Shown piece by piece: positions 19,137 to 28,722 of a DNA stretch of 36,748 bases. Below the pieces are notes generated by a model. The model ran no database searches, was not told where the DNA came from, and saw only the letters and a list, made by a program, of their open reading frames with translations. This DNA comes from Pseudovibrio sp. JCM 19062 (lineage in GTDB: Bacteria > Pseudomonadota > Alphaproteobacteria > Rhizobiales > Stappiaceae): assembly GCA_001310715.1 (NCBI GenBank), contig BAXV01000035.1, positions 1 to 36,748 of the forward strand. The letters run 5' to 3'. The first letter of the stretch is position 1; the number at the start of each line of letters is the position of its first letter. A program made the translations under genes and the position numbers.

Positions 19137-20440
19137 CTAAATTGCGTCATGATCTAGGATGCCGCCTGCAACGATGGTTGTCAAAACCCGTCCTGTCAAA
19201 GTTTCATCCTCATAAGGCGTGTTCTTCGAGCGGGAACGTATTTTGTCCTTCTCCACAATCCATGGTTTTTGCGGATCGAACACGATCAGATCTGCTGGTG
19301 CGCCTTTTGAAAGGCGACCGGCAGGAAGGCCAAGACGGTCCGCTGGATTGCAAGTCATTGTTGCAAGTAGTTTGGAGAGTGAAATATCCTCGTTCAGGAC
19401 GAGGCGCATTCCCGCTCCAAGCATCGTTTCCAGCCCTAAAGCACCATCTTCGGCTTCTGCAAAGGGGTGACGCTTAGTTTCCACATCTTGTGGGTTGTGA
19501 TCGGACATTATTATGTCGATTGTGCCGTCTGCCAGTGCTGCAACCATGGCCTGACGATCATCTTCGGTACGCAATGGTGGCGACATCTTATGGAAGGTCC
19601 GGTAGGGGCCGATGTCGTTTTCGTTGAGCGTGAGATGATTGATGGAGATGCCTGCAGTGACGTTGAGGCCGTCGTTCTTGGCTCTTTGAATTGCCTGCGC
19701 ACTTTGTGGGCAGGAGATCAGACGGGCGTGATATTTACCTTTTGCCATGGCGACGAGGCGCATATCACGTTCGATTGCGACGAACTCGGCTTCCCTCGGG
19801 ATGCCGCCCAGACCCAGCCATGAGGCGCGCAGTCCTGCGTTCATGACACCGGAGCCTGCCAGATCCTTGTCCTGTGCCTGATGCACCACAAGCGCGTCGA
19901 AGTCGCGGGCGTAGGTTAGCAGGCGGACTAGAACGGAGGAGTTGGTGATTGGCAGTCTGTCGTTGGAAAAGGCGATGGCGCCTGCTTCCTTGAGCAGGCC
20001 CAGCTCGCTCATGTCCTTGCCAGCCAGACCCTTTGTGAGGGCGGCCATGGGGTGGACGTTGACGAGGGCGGTGTCGCGGGCGCGGCGGAGCATGAAGTCC
20101 ACCAACGCCGGGTCATCGATCACCGGTCCGTGTTGGGACTGGTGAGGATGGTTGTTACACCGCCAACGGCTGCTGCGCGGCTGGCGCTCTCCAGCGTTTC
20201 GCGGTGTTCTGCGCCCGGTTCGCCAACACTGACGCCGATGTCGATAAGGCCGGGGGCAACAACTGCGCCGTTGCAGTCGATGGTTTGTGCGCCGTCCGGA
20301 GTGCCCTGATTGAGGGCATCTGCACCAGCGGCGAGGATTGTTCCATCCTGAACGATAACCGCGCCAGCTTCATCCATACTGTTGGCAGGATCAATGACGC
20401 GGGCGTTTGTCAGGACCAGCGGTTTCACATTCTTGTTCAT
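19137..20440 (-). CDS. pyrC: Dihydroorotase-like protein (PyrC type lacking HxH), frameshifted once
   Basis: This amidohydrolase-superfamily protein of the dihydroorotase family is encoded directly after pyrB. Recognisable blocks are TNARVIDPANSMDEAGAV, VVAPGLIDIGVSVGEPGAEHRET, NVTAGISINHLTLNENDIG and GTIDIIMSDHNPQDVETKR. In active dihydroorotases the PGLID strand ends with the metal-binding HxH; here the matching residues are GVS, so this is the pseudo-dihydroorotase type often paired with aspartate carbamoyltransferase. The frame breaks once near 20124, where one more C gives SPNTDPVIDDPAL. It starts 11 bases after the pyrB stop. Confidence 0.87.
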
Positions 20441-20451
20441 GCGCGTGTCCT

Positions 20452-21410
20452 CTAGGGGGTGTCAGGAAGGTTTTGAGCAAGAGCTTCAAGCACGGCCATG
20501 CGTATGGCGACGCCCATCTCTACCTGCTCGCGGATCAGGCTTTGCGGGCCATCTGCGACTTCCGCCGAGATCTCGACACCGCGGTTCATTGGACCGGGGT
20601 GCATGACCAGCGCGTCTGGATTGGCATAGGAGAGTTTTTCTGAATCCAGACCGTGGTAGCGGAAATACTCACGCACGGAGGGCACAAAGGCACCACTCAT
20701 ACGCTCGCGTTGCAAACGCAGCATCATGACGATGTCGCAGCCCTTCAGTCCTTCGCGCATGTCTGTGAATACTTCAACGCCCATACTATGAATACCAGAG
20801 GGCAGTAGTGTAGAGGGAGCTATGACGCGCACACGGGCTCCCATATTGGACAGGAGAATAATGTTGGAGCGGGCGACGCGGGAGTGGCGGATGTCGCCAC
20901 AAATGGCTACTGTGAGACCGCCAAGGGTTCCTTTGTGGCGGCGGATGGTCAAAGCATCCAGCAGGGCCTGTGTTGGGTGTTCGTGAGGGCCGTCGCCGGC
21001 GTTGACGACTGCGCAGCCGACTTTGCGGGCCAGCAGGTGAACTGCACCTGCGGCGTGGTGCCGGACAACCAGCAAGTCAGGACGCATTGCGTTCAGGGTT
21101 GCAGCTGTGTCGATCAGGGTTTCCCCTTTTTTCACCGAGGAGGTGGAGACCGACATGTTCATCACATCCGCGCCCAGACGCTTGCCTGCAAGCTCAAAGG
21201 AAGATTGGGTGCGGGTGGAAGCCTCAAAGAAGAGGTTGATTTGCGTTCGCCCACGCAGAACAGCTTTCTGCTTTTCTACCTGTCGGGAGATTCGACGGCT
21301 TCGTCGGCAAGGTCCAGAAGGTAATTAATGTGGGGAGGCTGCAATCCCTCGATACCGAGGAGATGGCGATGCGGGAACGCTGTGGATCGATGTGTGGTTT
21401 TCATGGTCAT
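20452..21410 (-). CDS. pyrB: Aspartate carbamoyltransferase catalytic subunit, frameshifted once
   Basis: PyrB makes N-carbamoyl-aspartate, the committed step of pyrimidine synthesis. The carbamoyl-phosphate site [35 protein letters not shown], the [12 protein letters not shown] loop and [12 protein letters not shown] are all present. One frame change near 21290 (one more T needed in GAATCTCCC) joins the N-terminal part, [28 protein letters not shown], to the rest. Two ATGs, 21410 and 21404, are possible starts; neither has a strong ribosome binding site. It is divergent from the AidB-like gene. Confidence 0.9.
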
Positions 21411-21532
21411 CGAAGACCCATCTATATGCAGAAACACCGGGCTCGTAAAGAGCTCTAAGGATGTATACTTTTATTGTGCAGATCAAAGTTGCACCATTGC
21501 GATAAACTATAAAAATCGATGGGGCAACTTGC

Positions 21533-21538
21533 AGGAGG
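21533..21538 (+). promoter_or_regulatory. Shine-Dalgarno site deciding the AidB-like start
   Basis: AGGAGG lies five bases before the ATG at 21543. An in-frame start at 21519 lies upstream of this site and is therefore rejected. Confidence 0.7.
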
Positions 21539-21542
21539 AAAA

Positions 21543-23198
21543 ATGGAAAAAGTTTCGCAAGCTACTATGACGACAGCTGTGATCAATCAGGCGCCTCCTT
21601 ATTGTGGGTATAATCTTGCCGAAAGTGATCCGATTCTTCTTGCTGACCTGAGCGGCACCGGGTCAAATGATGCAGTACATGATGAGCTGATCAAGTTTGG
21701 AGAGCAGTGCGGCGCTGCCGATGCGCTAGATCTGGGCCGGCTGGCGAATGTGAATGAGCCGGTGCTCAAAACGCATGATCCGTATGGCCGCCGTCTGGAT
21801 GTTGTCGAGTTTCACCCCTCCTATCATGCTTTGATGCGCCGTTCCTATGAGGCTGGCCTGCACAGTGCTTCGGTGGATTCCATGATGCCGGGCGGTGAAC
21901 GGGCGTTTTATAACCGGGCGCGCAAGTATTTTGTGATGAGCCAGGTGGAAGGGGGGCACCTTTGCCCGGTGACTATGACCAATGCCTCTGCCATGGCTCT
22001 GATGCAGTCTCCCGAGCTTGCTAAAGTCTGGAGCGAGCGCATCGGTAGCCGCAAGTATGACCAGCGTTTCCGTCCTGCCAGCCAGAAAATGGGCGTGAGC
22101 CTTGGTATGGGGATGACGGAAAAGCAGGGCGGTTCTGATCTGCGCCAGATCATCACGCGCGCAGAACGGGTTTCTGACGATACCTATGTGATCAACGGCC
22201 ACAAATGGTTCTTCTCCGCGCCAATGTGCGATGCGTTTCTTGTGCTGGCGAAGCTGGAGGAGGGGCCGACCTGTTTCCTCGTGCCGCGCATTCTGGAAAC
22301 CGGCGAAGTGAACGGGTTGGATTTTCAGCGTCTCAAGAACAAGCTGGGCAACAAATCCAACGCCTCGTCCGAGGTTGAGTTTAACAATGCGGTTGGTTTC
22401 CTTGTTGGGGAAGCAGGCAAGGGTATCAAGACCATTTTGAAGATGGTGACACCAACCCGCGTGGATTGCTGTATCGGGTCTGCTGCGCTGATGCGGGCAG
22501 CAATTTCCAGAGCGGTTCATCACACCTCAAATCGCAGTGCCTTCGGTGCGCGCCTGATTGAAAAGCCGCTGATGCAGCGGGTTCTGGCGGATATGTCTTT
22601 GGACATGGCAGCTAGTGAAGCGCTTGCGCTTAAGCTGGCCCACTGCATGGATCTGGAAGCTACGGACAGTCAGGCTGCTGACTTCCTGCGGATTATCACG
22701 CCAGCGGCCAAGTACTGGATCTGCAAGAGTGCTGAGAATGTTGCGGCTGAGGCGATGGAGTGTCTGGGTGGTAACGGGTATGTGGAAGACCATGATATGG
22801 CCCGCCTTTACCGTGAAGCGCCAGTGAACAGTATCTGGGAAGGCTCAGGCAATATCATGGCGCTTGATCTTCTGCGCGCTATGCACCGCACGCCAGACAG
22901 CTTCATGAATGTGTTGGGGACGCTGGAAACGGACCTTGGTCCTGCCGGTAAAGTTTCTGTTGAAGTGTTGCAGGCTGCAGCGCGTACTTGTCTGGAAGAT
23001 GAAGGCAGTGCACGCCTGCTTACTGAGCAGCTGGCGATTACGGCGGCAGCGGCTGCGCTGAAGGAAGTTGCTCCTCCAGCGATTGCCAATGCGTTTATCG
23101 AGACCCGTATGGCCGGTCAGTGGCGTTCAAGCTATGGCATGTTGGATGCGCGGTATAACGCCTCTGGTATTTTGGAGTGGCTTTACCCGATCAAGTAA
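21543..23198 (+). CDS. aidB: AidB-like acyl-CoA dehydrogenase family protein
   Basis: The intact frame of about 551 residues follows AidB of E. coli closely: GMGMTEKQGGSDLR, then VINGHKWFFSAPMCDAFLVLA, LKNKLGNKSNASSEVEF, AMECLGGNGYVED and REAPVNSIWEGSGNIMALD. AidB is an FAD-binding acyl-CoA-dehydrogenase-fold protein of the Ada adaptive response to alkylation that binds DNA in E. coli; whether this protein protects DNA or acts on an acyl-CoA is unknown. No Ada box could be verified upstream. Its last 16 bases overlap the end of the convergent AEC transporter gene. Confidence 0.85.
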   Translation: MEKVSQATMTTAVINQAPPYCGYNLAESDPILLADLSGTGSNDAVHDELIKFGEQCGAADALDLGRLANVNEPVLKTHDPYGRRLDVVEFHPSYHALMRRSYEAGLHSASVDSMMPGGERAFYNRARKYFVMSQVEGGHLCPVTMTNASAMALMQSPELAKVWSERIGSRKYDQRFRPASQKMGVSLGMGMTEKQGGSDLRQIITRAERVSDDTYVINGHKWFFSAPMCDAFLVLAKLEEGPTCFLVPRILETGEVNGLDFQRLKNKLGNKSNASSEVEFNNAVGFLVGEAGKGIKTILKMVTPTRVDCCIGSAALMRAAISRAVHHTSNRSAFGARLIEKPLMQRVLADMSLDMAASEALALKLAHCMDLEATDSQAADFLRIITPAAKYWICKSAENVAAEAMECLGGNGYVEDHDMARLYREAPVNSIWEGSGNIMALDLLRAMHRTPDSFMNVLGTLETDLGPAGKVSVEVLQAAARTCLEDEGSARLLTEQLAITAAAAALKEVAPPAIANAFIETRMAGQWRSSYGMLDARYNASGILEWLYPIK

Positions 23199-24120
23199 GC
23201 CACGACCACCAACCATGCGGGAATAGTGATTGCGGCGGCGACCGTTTGAAGGGTCAAAATTTCGGCCATCAACGTGGCGTCGCCGCCCATTTTTTTTCGC
23301 CAGCACAAAGCTAGCGCCGGCTGACGGGACCGCGAACACCAGCACCGCAATTGTTGCCGCGATTTCGTCCAGCCCGAGGATGAGTACAAAGCACAGGGCG
23401 ATGGCGGGTGCGAGCATGTTGCGGATGAGCAAAGCTGATGTGAGCGCTGGGCCGGGGCGTCGCAGAGCTTTCAAATCCAATGCCGCGCCAACACACAGGA
23501 CTGCAATCGGCAGTGCTGCACTTCCCAGGAATGTCAGATAATTGGTGATGACCTGGGGGATTTGCCCGCCGGACAAATTAATCAATGCGCCTGCGGTGAC
23601 GCTGATGATGAACGGGTTTTTGATGAGTTCCCGTGCAAGTGTCTTAGGTGTAGGGGCGGAGCACCTGCATAGATCGATAGAACAATAACGCAAAGTATGT
23701 TTGCTGTCGGGATCATGATTGCCATGATGACCGCTACCAGAGCAACGCCTTCCTCGCCAAAACTGTTGGCTGCAATTGCCATGCGATAAAGCCGTTCCAG
23801 CGAACCACACCTTGAAAAATTGAGGTGAAGCGTGGGCCTGAGACCTCGAACTTCTTTTTGAGAAAGGGTTGAAGCAAGAGGCTGAGAATTGCCAGAAGCG
23901 AGAAGGTTCCCAGCACTGAAACAGTGATGTCACCAACTGGCATGGTTGAGAAGTCAGAGGTGCCCACATTGATCACAATGATCGCCGGGAACAAAATCCA
24001 GTAGGACAGATCCTCCATGCCGCTCCAGCGTTCTCTTGGAATGAAGTTGCGGTGGCGGAGAAACCATCCTGTGGCTGTGAGGAGCAGGACAGAGGTAATG
24101 GCTGACAGAGCAGAGAACAT
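23183..24120 (-). CDS. AEC family transporter, frameshifted
   Basis: The hydrophobic protein belongs to the auxin efflux carrier family of ten-helix permeases (malonate/organic acid exporters in bacteria). Segments are MFSALSAITSVLLLTATGWFL, SYWILFPAIIVINVG, FIISVTAGALINLSGGQIP, LPIAVLCVGAALDLKAL and IAVLVFAVPSAGASFVLA. Frame changes lie near 23782 and 23655 and in a run of eight T at 23290-23297, where seven would give VLAKKMGGDATLMAEILTLQT. The span of about 312 residues fits the family. The start at 24120 lacks a clear ribosome site. The 3' end overlaps the aidB-like gene tail to tail. Confidence 0.8.
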
Positions 24121-24323
24121 GCGGTTGCTTTTCAGAGTGGTGCTCAGACGGAAAACGGTCTTTGCAAATGTGATGGAAGAACGAGGCACGCAGCATGCCT
24201 TCGTTTAATCACGTAGCGCGAAAGGCACGGAGCGGTAAAGCGTTCCGGCTTATAATTTTTCTCAAGTGTTGATGTTTGGGCTCGCCATAAAGAAAACCCG
24301 AGTGCGCGCTGCAGGAGGCTTTA

Positions 24324-24818
24324 CTATTCGTCGAAGAGGGACGTGCCACCGTAGTTGATGCGGTCGAGGAAGCCTTGCAGGATGTAGGTGGCGGCCATTT
24401 TGTCGACCAGTTCGGCGCGGCGTGCGCGGGAGCGGTCGGCTTCTATGAGGGTGCGGGTAACGGCTGCGGTGGAGAGGCGTTCGTCCCAGTAGGTGATCGG
24501 GATTTCGGTTTTCTGGGCCAGATTGCGCACAAAGGCGCGGGTGGCTTGGCAGCGGGGGCCTTCAGTGCCGTCCATGTTGAGGGGCAGGCCGATCACGAGG
24601 CCAAAGACGCCGTGTTTCTGGCAAAGATCAAGCAGGCGTTCTACATCCTGCGTGAATTTCAGGCGCTTGATGGTCTCCAAGGGAGATGCAATCTTTCGTC
24701 CGGTATCAGTGAGGGCCAGACCGATGGTCTTGGTGCCGAGGTCGATACCGATCAGGCGATCATCGTCATAAAGCGCGTCGCAGAAATCTTCGAGTGAAAG
24801 AGAAGGATCATTTGCCAT
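24324..24818 (-). CDS. ruvX: Putative pre-16S rRNA nuclease / Holliday junction resolvase RuvX (YqgF)
   Basis: The intact 164-residue protein has an RNase H-like fold. Motif 1 is [12 protein letters not shown] (24-35) with the catalytic Asp, then [13 protein letters not shown] (75-87), YWDERLST (110-117) and [11 protein letters not shown] (138-148) carrying the last acidic residue. YqgF proteins trim the 5' end of 16S rRNA and have been proposed as resolvases. It is divergent from the uracil-DNA glycosylase gene. In many alphaproteobacteria ruvX lies close to the gat and pyrB genes, as here. Confidence 0.92.
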   Translation of the reverse strand: MANDPSLSLEDFCDALYDDDRLIGIDLGTKTIGLALTDTGRKIASPLETIKRLKFTQDVERLLDLCQKHGVFGLVIGLPLNMDGTEGPRCQATRAFVRNLAQKTEIPITYWDERLSTAAVTRTLIEADRSRARRAELVDKMAATYILQGFLDRINYGGTSLFDE

Positions 24819-24961
24819 GGCGGCGAGTTAGCACGGCTTGCGGGTAAGGCCAAGCGGGTAAGCCGTTTTTTTCTAGGGGACATGGTGCTTCCGGCGGAAC
24901 TGTGCGGCAGCTGTTCTGATAAAGGTAGTGGCACAGGAATATTAAGCAGGCGGAGACAGGC

Positions 24962-25638
24962 GTGACACAGGTGCAGTTTGAAGAGGGGTGGCAGGGTATT
25001 CTGGCTCCCGAGATGGAGAAGGCTTACTTTCAGCAGCTTCAGGCGTTTTTGGATGCTGAAGCTGCTGCGGGAAAGACAATCTATCCGCCTGCTGCGGAGT
25101 GCTATGCAGCCTTTGAAGCTGCGGCTCTGCGTGATGTGCGCGTTGTTATTTTGGGGCAAGACCCCTACCACGGCGAAGGGCAGGCGCACGGGCTTTCTTT
25201 TTCTGTTCGTAAGGGAGTGAGGCTGCCACCTTCGCTGCGTAATATCTACAAGGAGCTGGAGAGCGACCTTGGTTATGCGCCTGCGGCTCATGGCTGCTTG
25301 ACCCATTGGGCGGAGCAGGGGGTACTGCTGCTGAACACCTCGTTGAGCGTGGAGGAGGCAAAGGCCGGGTCTCATGCGAAGAAGGGCTGGGCGCCGTTCA
25401 CGGATGCGGCGATCAAGGGGCTTTCCGAGACGCGCGAGCATCTGGTGTTTATTCTCTGGGGGCTCATGCGCAAAAGAAGCTGGATCTGATTGACGAGAGC
25501 AAACATCTTGTTTTGACGAGTGCGCATCCTTCACCGCTGTCGGCACGGCGCGGTTTTTTCGGGTCGGCGCCGTTTTCAAAAACCAATGCCTACCTTAAAG
25601 AACACGGCCTGCCGGAGATCAATTGGGAGATCCCGTAG
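24962..25638 (+). CDS. ung: Uracil-DNA glycosylase (family 1), frameshifted once
   Basis: The enzyme excises uracil from DNA in base-excision repair. The water-activating loop GQDPYHG (65-71, catalytic Asp67), [34 protein letters not shown] and the DNA-intercalating [13 protein letters not shown] are present. A run of five G near 25467 should be six: one more G joins LVFILWG to [12 protein letters not shown]. The total of about 225 residues is the normal length. The start is a GTG at 24962 with GGAG upstream. Confidence 0.92.
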
Positions 25639-25772
25639 GTCTATGACGGGTCCTCGAACTTTGAACTGTTCCATTTAAGGGTTGTGTAACGAAGTCCCTC
25701 CTAGTCTAGCTGCCGTATGGTAGCTTTTCGGGCGCTTTATGCCAGCGTGCCGCATTGGGAGGGATTGGTGAT

Positions 25773-26509
25773 ATGGATATTCAGTTTCTAGGTCATTCCG
25801 CGTTTAAAGTTCGTATTCCGGGGGCGACACTTTTGATTGACCCGTTCCTGACTGGTAATCCGAGCTTTCCGGAAGATATGAGCGTGGAGCAGGCGAGCGA
25901 AGGTGTGGGCCATGTGCTGCTCACCCACGGCCACTATGACCATGTGGGCGATACAATTGACATCCTCAAAGCAACAGGTGGGACGCTCACTGCGAACTTT
26001 GAAATTTGCATGTGGGCGAAGGATCAGGGTATCGAAAACGTCAATCCGGTGGAACAGGGCGGGTGTGTGAATATGGGCGCGTTCGATGTTGCGATGACCA
26101 ATGCGGTGCATAGCTCCTCCATCGCGTCTAGCCCGGAACGCAACGTGATGGATATTTATCTGGGCAATCCGGCAGGCGTTGTTGTGATGGCTGAAAATGA
26201 ACCAACACTGCTGCACATGGGCGATACGGATATTTTCTCTGATATGGCGCTGATTAACGAGATCTACCAGCTCAGGTCGGAATTGTGCCGATTGGAGACC
26301 GCTTCACCATGGGCGCTCGTACCGCGTCGATGGCGTGCAAGCGGTTCTTTGAGTTCCAGACCATCGTTCCATGTCACTACGGTACAATGCCAATTCTCGA
26401 TCAAGGCGTTGATCATTTTCTTGAATGCATGGGAGATGATGCGTTTCGGGTGGCTGAACTGAAGCCGGGAGAGACTGTTCAGATCAATAAGGGGCAGTCA
26501 GCGCGCTAA
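25773..26509 (+). CDS. UPF0173 metal-dependent hydrolase, frameshifted once
   Basis: The UPF0173 family of beta-lactamase-fold hydrolases is recognised from MDIQFLGHSAFKV, the zinc motif THGHYDHVGD (51-60), TLLHMGDTDIFSDM, PIGDRFTMGA and VPCHYGTMPIL. The physiological substrate is unknown. The frame changes near 26273; one more C gives ...NEIYQPQVGIVPIGD. The start at 25773 follows GGGAGG about ten bases upstream and gives the family N-terminus. A clear terminator follows at 26536-26564. Confidence 0.88.
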
Positions 26510-26535
26510 TCCACCATGATTTATCGGAGATAAGA

Positions 26536-26564
26536 AAAGGCTTCAGCATGAACTGAAGCTTTTT
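26536..26564 (+). terminator. Rho-independent terminator after the UPF0173 gene
   Basis: GCTTCAG (26540-26546) and CTGAAGC (26553-26559) with a six-base loop are flanked by AAAA upstream and followed by five T. It lies 30 bases beyond the stop codon. Confidence 0.8.
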
Positions 26565-26678
26565 AGTGTGATGAGGGCACATTCCGCGGTTTTTTTTGTT
26601 TTCACCTTGGGGTCACACTCAGATTGGGGATGTAAGTGTGACTGGTATAGCCTTCAAACGAGCATAGGTGGGTCTCGC

Positions 26679-27152
26679 TTAAAGGTCCCCTTCCGGCGTG
26701 TTCTTGATGGTTGGCCAGTTTTCATTTGCCTGAGCGATTGTTTCCTCTGGGTCTTTGAGGAAGTGGCGCTGGGCACCTGCGTGGGCATTCAGGTACAGCT
26801 TGCCGTCAACGATTTTCCATTGTTCCGGCTGGATCGGGATTTTAAAGCCAAAACTCACACCCGTTGCGCACCAGCCGCCATATTGGGGTGCGTATTTTGT
26901 TGGGTCTTTTTCGAATTCTTCGAGGTTCTCTGCGGAGGAAAACAGCCAGGTTACATCCTGATACTGCGTTGAAAATTCTTCCTTACCTTGAACAGGATTG
27001 CCTTCTTTGAAGTAGGCAACCGGATCGGTTCCCTTGATTGCATAGCCTTCTTCAACGAAGTTGGTCACCTCATCGGCCACTGCCGTTATCGGAACAGTTA
27101 CAAGTGCAGACAGGGCAAGTCCAACTGCAAGAACTGAGGAACGTATCGGCAT
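26679..27152 (-). CDS. Exported YHS domain protein (copy 1)
   Basis: The intact 157-residue protein has a signal peptide (SSVLAVGLALSALVTVPITAVA, cleavage likely after Ala26) and a YHS domain: GYAIKGTDPVAYF, GKEEFSTQYQDVTWLFSSAEN and APQYGGWCATGVSFG. YHS domains bind metals in several proteins; this exported subgroup is called YHS domain-containing (seleno)protein because some members have selenocysteine at a cysteine such as C95. Its function is unknown, and cysteine is encoded here. The start at 27152 has AAGGAG seven bases upstream. It shares about 56% identity (hand count, mature part) with the next gene, without gaps. Confidence 0.85.
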   Translation of the reverse strand: MPIRSSVLAVGLALSALVTVPITAVADEVTNFVEEGYAIKGTDPVAYFKEGNPVQGKEEFSTQYQDVTWLFSSAENLEEFEKDPTKYAPQYGGWCATGVSFGFKIPIQPEQWKIVDGKLYLNAHAGAQRHFLKDPEETIAQANENWPTIKNTPEGDL

Positions 27153-27291
27153 ATGCAACTCCTTCAGGCTGTTGTGTAAAGCCGAGTTTGGCCTGTTCTG
27201 TTTACCAGGCGATTAGGTGTGGGGACCGGTTTTTAATGTATGCTGTAAGCACACTATGCGTGAGAACCTTCCCTTAGGCCAATAACGCTTC

Positions 27292-27318
27292 ATCACCAAT
27301 TTGAGAATTGGTTGTGAT
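27292..27318. promoter_or_regulatory. Inverted repeat upstream of YHS copy 1
   Basis: ACCAATT (27295-27301), loop TGAG and AATTGGT (27306-27312) form a perfect 7-bp hairpin or operator, framed by ATCAC and GTGAT (27292-27296 and 27314-27318). It lies about 140 bases before the YHS start in a region with no gene, so a repressor-binding site is possible. Confidence 0.4.
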
Positions 27319-27390
27319 AACTAGTATTGCTCGTTTTAGTGGTTGGCGCTGACCAAAGGGGATGGTTTGGCATGTGGGGTTTTGAAACGG

Positions 27391-27418
27391 AAAAAAAGCC
27401 GCAGAGGTCTGCGGCTTT
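27391..27418 (-). terminator. Rho-independent terminator of YHS copy 2
   Basis: AAAGCCGCAG (27395-27404), loop AGGT, CTGCGGCTTT (27409-27418): a perfect 10-bp stem. On the minus strand it ends in seven T, as expected for a terminator of the upstream YHS gene. Confidence 0.9.
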
Positions 27419-27428
27419 CTCCAGGTGT

Positions 27429-27500
27429 AGTGCATAGGCCACTATGAGATTTGGGGAATATCGGAATAGGCCAGGCAATGCCTATTGCAGCCTATGCACT
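27429..27500 (-). repeat. Nested hairpin in the 3' untranslated region of YHS copy 2
   Basis: The outer arms AGTGCATAGGC (27429-27439) and GCCTATGCACT (27490-27500) pair over 11 bp. Inside, AATAGGC (27464-27470) and GCCTATT (27479-27485) form a second stem. It lies between the stop codon (27509) and the terminator (27391-27418), so it would be part of the YHS mRNA tail. Confidence 0.6.
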
Positions 27501-27508
27501 GAAGGGAA

Positions 27509-27982
27509 TTAGAGCTTTTCTACAGGTACGTCGCGGATATCTTCCCAATTCGCATTTGCATTGATGATTGTTTCGGTTGTGCGGGTCTGCATACGCTTTA
27601 CTGCACCGTCATGAGCGTTGAGGTAGAGCTTACCGTCCACGATGTCCCAAAGGTCTGGCTGGGTTTCCAGCTTGGTGCCGAAAGATGTGCCAACGGCACA
27701 CCAGCCGCCGTATTGCGGGGCAAATCGTGCAGGTTCTGCAACGAACTTGTCCCGGTTTTCAGCGCTGGAGAATTTCCAGGTTACGCCGTCGTATTGCGCG
27801 GTAAATTCCGCTTTTCCCTGAACAGGCTTGTTTTGCGTAAAGTATGCGACGGGATCGGTACCGCCGATTGCATAGCCACCAGAGGTATAGGTGGAGATTT
27901 CGTCCGCGAACGCGCTGAATGCGGTTGCGGAAAGAAGAGCGCCTGCAATGGCGGTTGCAGCAGCAATCGATTTGATTTTCAT
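27509..27982 (-). CDS. Exported YHS domain protein (copy 2)
   Basis: This intact protein has the same length (157 residues) and architecture as the neighbouring copy. The signal peptide is MKIKSIAAATAIAGALLSAT with cleavage after AFA, followed by GYAIGGTDPVAYF, GKAEFTAQYDGVTWKFSSAEN, APQYGGWCAVGTSFG (C95) and WDIVDGKLYLNAHDGA. It is a tandem paralogue of 26679-27152, with its own terminator and a structured 3' region between the two genes. The start at 27982 has GAGGGT upstream. The function is unknown; a periplasmic metal- or redox-related role is only a guess. Confidence 0.85.
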   Translation of the reverse strand: MKIKSIAAATAIAGALLSATAFSAFADEISTYTSGGYAIGGTDPVAYFTQNKPVQGKAEFTAQYDGVTWKFSSAENRDKFVAEPARFAPQYGGWCAVGTSFGTKLETQPDLWDIVDGKLYLNAHDGAVKRMQTRTTETIINANANWEDIRDVPVEKL

Positions 27983-28172
27983 TCTTTTACCCTCAATGAA
28001 ACGACAATGTGCTCCGGATAAAAGCAGCACCGGTCAGGAATGGTGCTGAGTTTATCTGGTGACCCCGGCCCGCGGATTTGCCCGTTCTTTTCGAGGTGTA
28101 TTCTTCTTGCCCCAGGAGGGTGTTTGAACGCCAATCAAGTGTCATCACCAAGCAGCGAGAAGCTTTGATCTG

Positions 28173-28722
28173 TTATGATCGGCTTATAATGCTTTGAATT
28201 ATCTCTGAAATTTCTGTGTTGGATGGTTTTCTACCGCGTATGAGGCTGGTGAAAAACACAAAGCCGAGAAGTTGGTCGATGCTGGTTTCCATGTTGGCTG
28301 TGGTGTTCCAGTAGACGAAGATCTGTCGGAAGTGGGTGCGTTGCTCGCCTTCGATGAGGGAAAGTTCTTCGGCTAACGATGGCTCTGTGAGCAATGCAAG
28401 CCACGCAGTGCCCAATGGGGTCTCATAGAGTGCCTGCAACATGCCTGTGGTGGCGTCTTGCAGATCGTTGTGAAAGGAGGACATGCGGGATAGTCGGGGG
28501 GACCTGCCGGAACCCATAACGCAGGGCCTCCAGTGCCAAAGCTGCTTTGTTCTGCCAGCGGCGATAGAGTGCTTGCTTGGAGGTGCCCACGTCCTGTGCA
28601 ATCTGCTGTGTTGAGGTGCCGCGATAGCCGTTGGTGGCCAGAGCTTGGAGCGTTGTCGTCAGGATCTGGCGGGTGAGGTTGGTATTTCGCGGGCGGCCTC
28701 TTGGGGTGGTTCGATCAGGCAT
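28173..28722 (-). CDS. TetR family regulator, frameshifted once
   Basis: The N-terminal helix-turn-helix is clear: TRQILTTTLQALATNGYRGTSTQQIAQDVGTSKQALYRRWQNKAAL. The C-terminal ligand/dimer part (SSFHNDLQDATTGMLQALYETPLGTAW...) resumes after a run of six G at 28496-28501 on the plus strand, where five would keep the frame. About 182 residues in total. Its ATG overlaps the stop of the GlxA-type regulator (TGATG), so the two regulators are translationally coupled. Likely targets are the divergent MFS permease or the YHS genes; neither can be shown. Confidence 0.85.
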
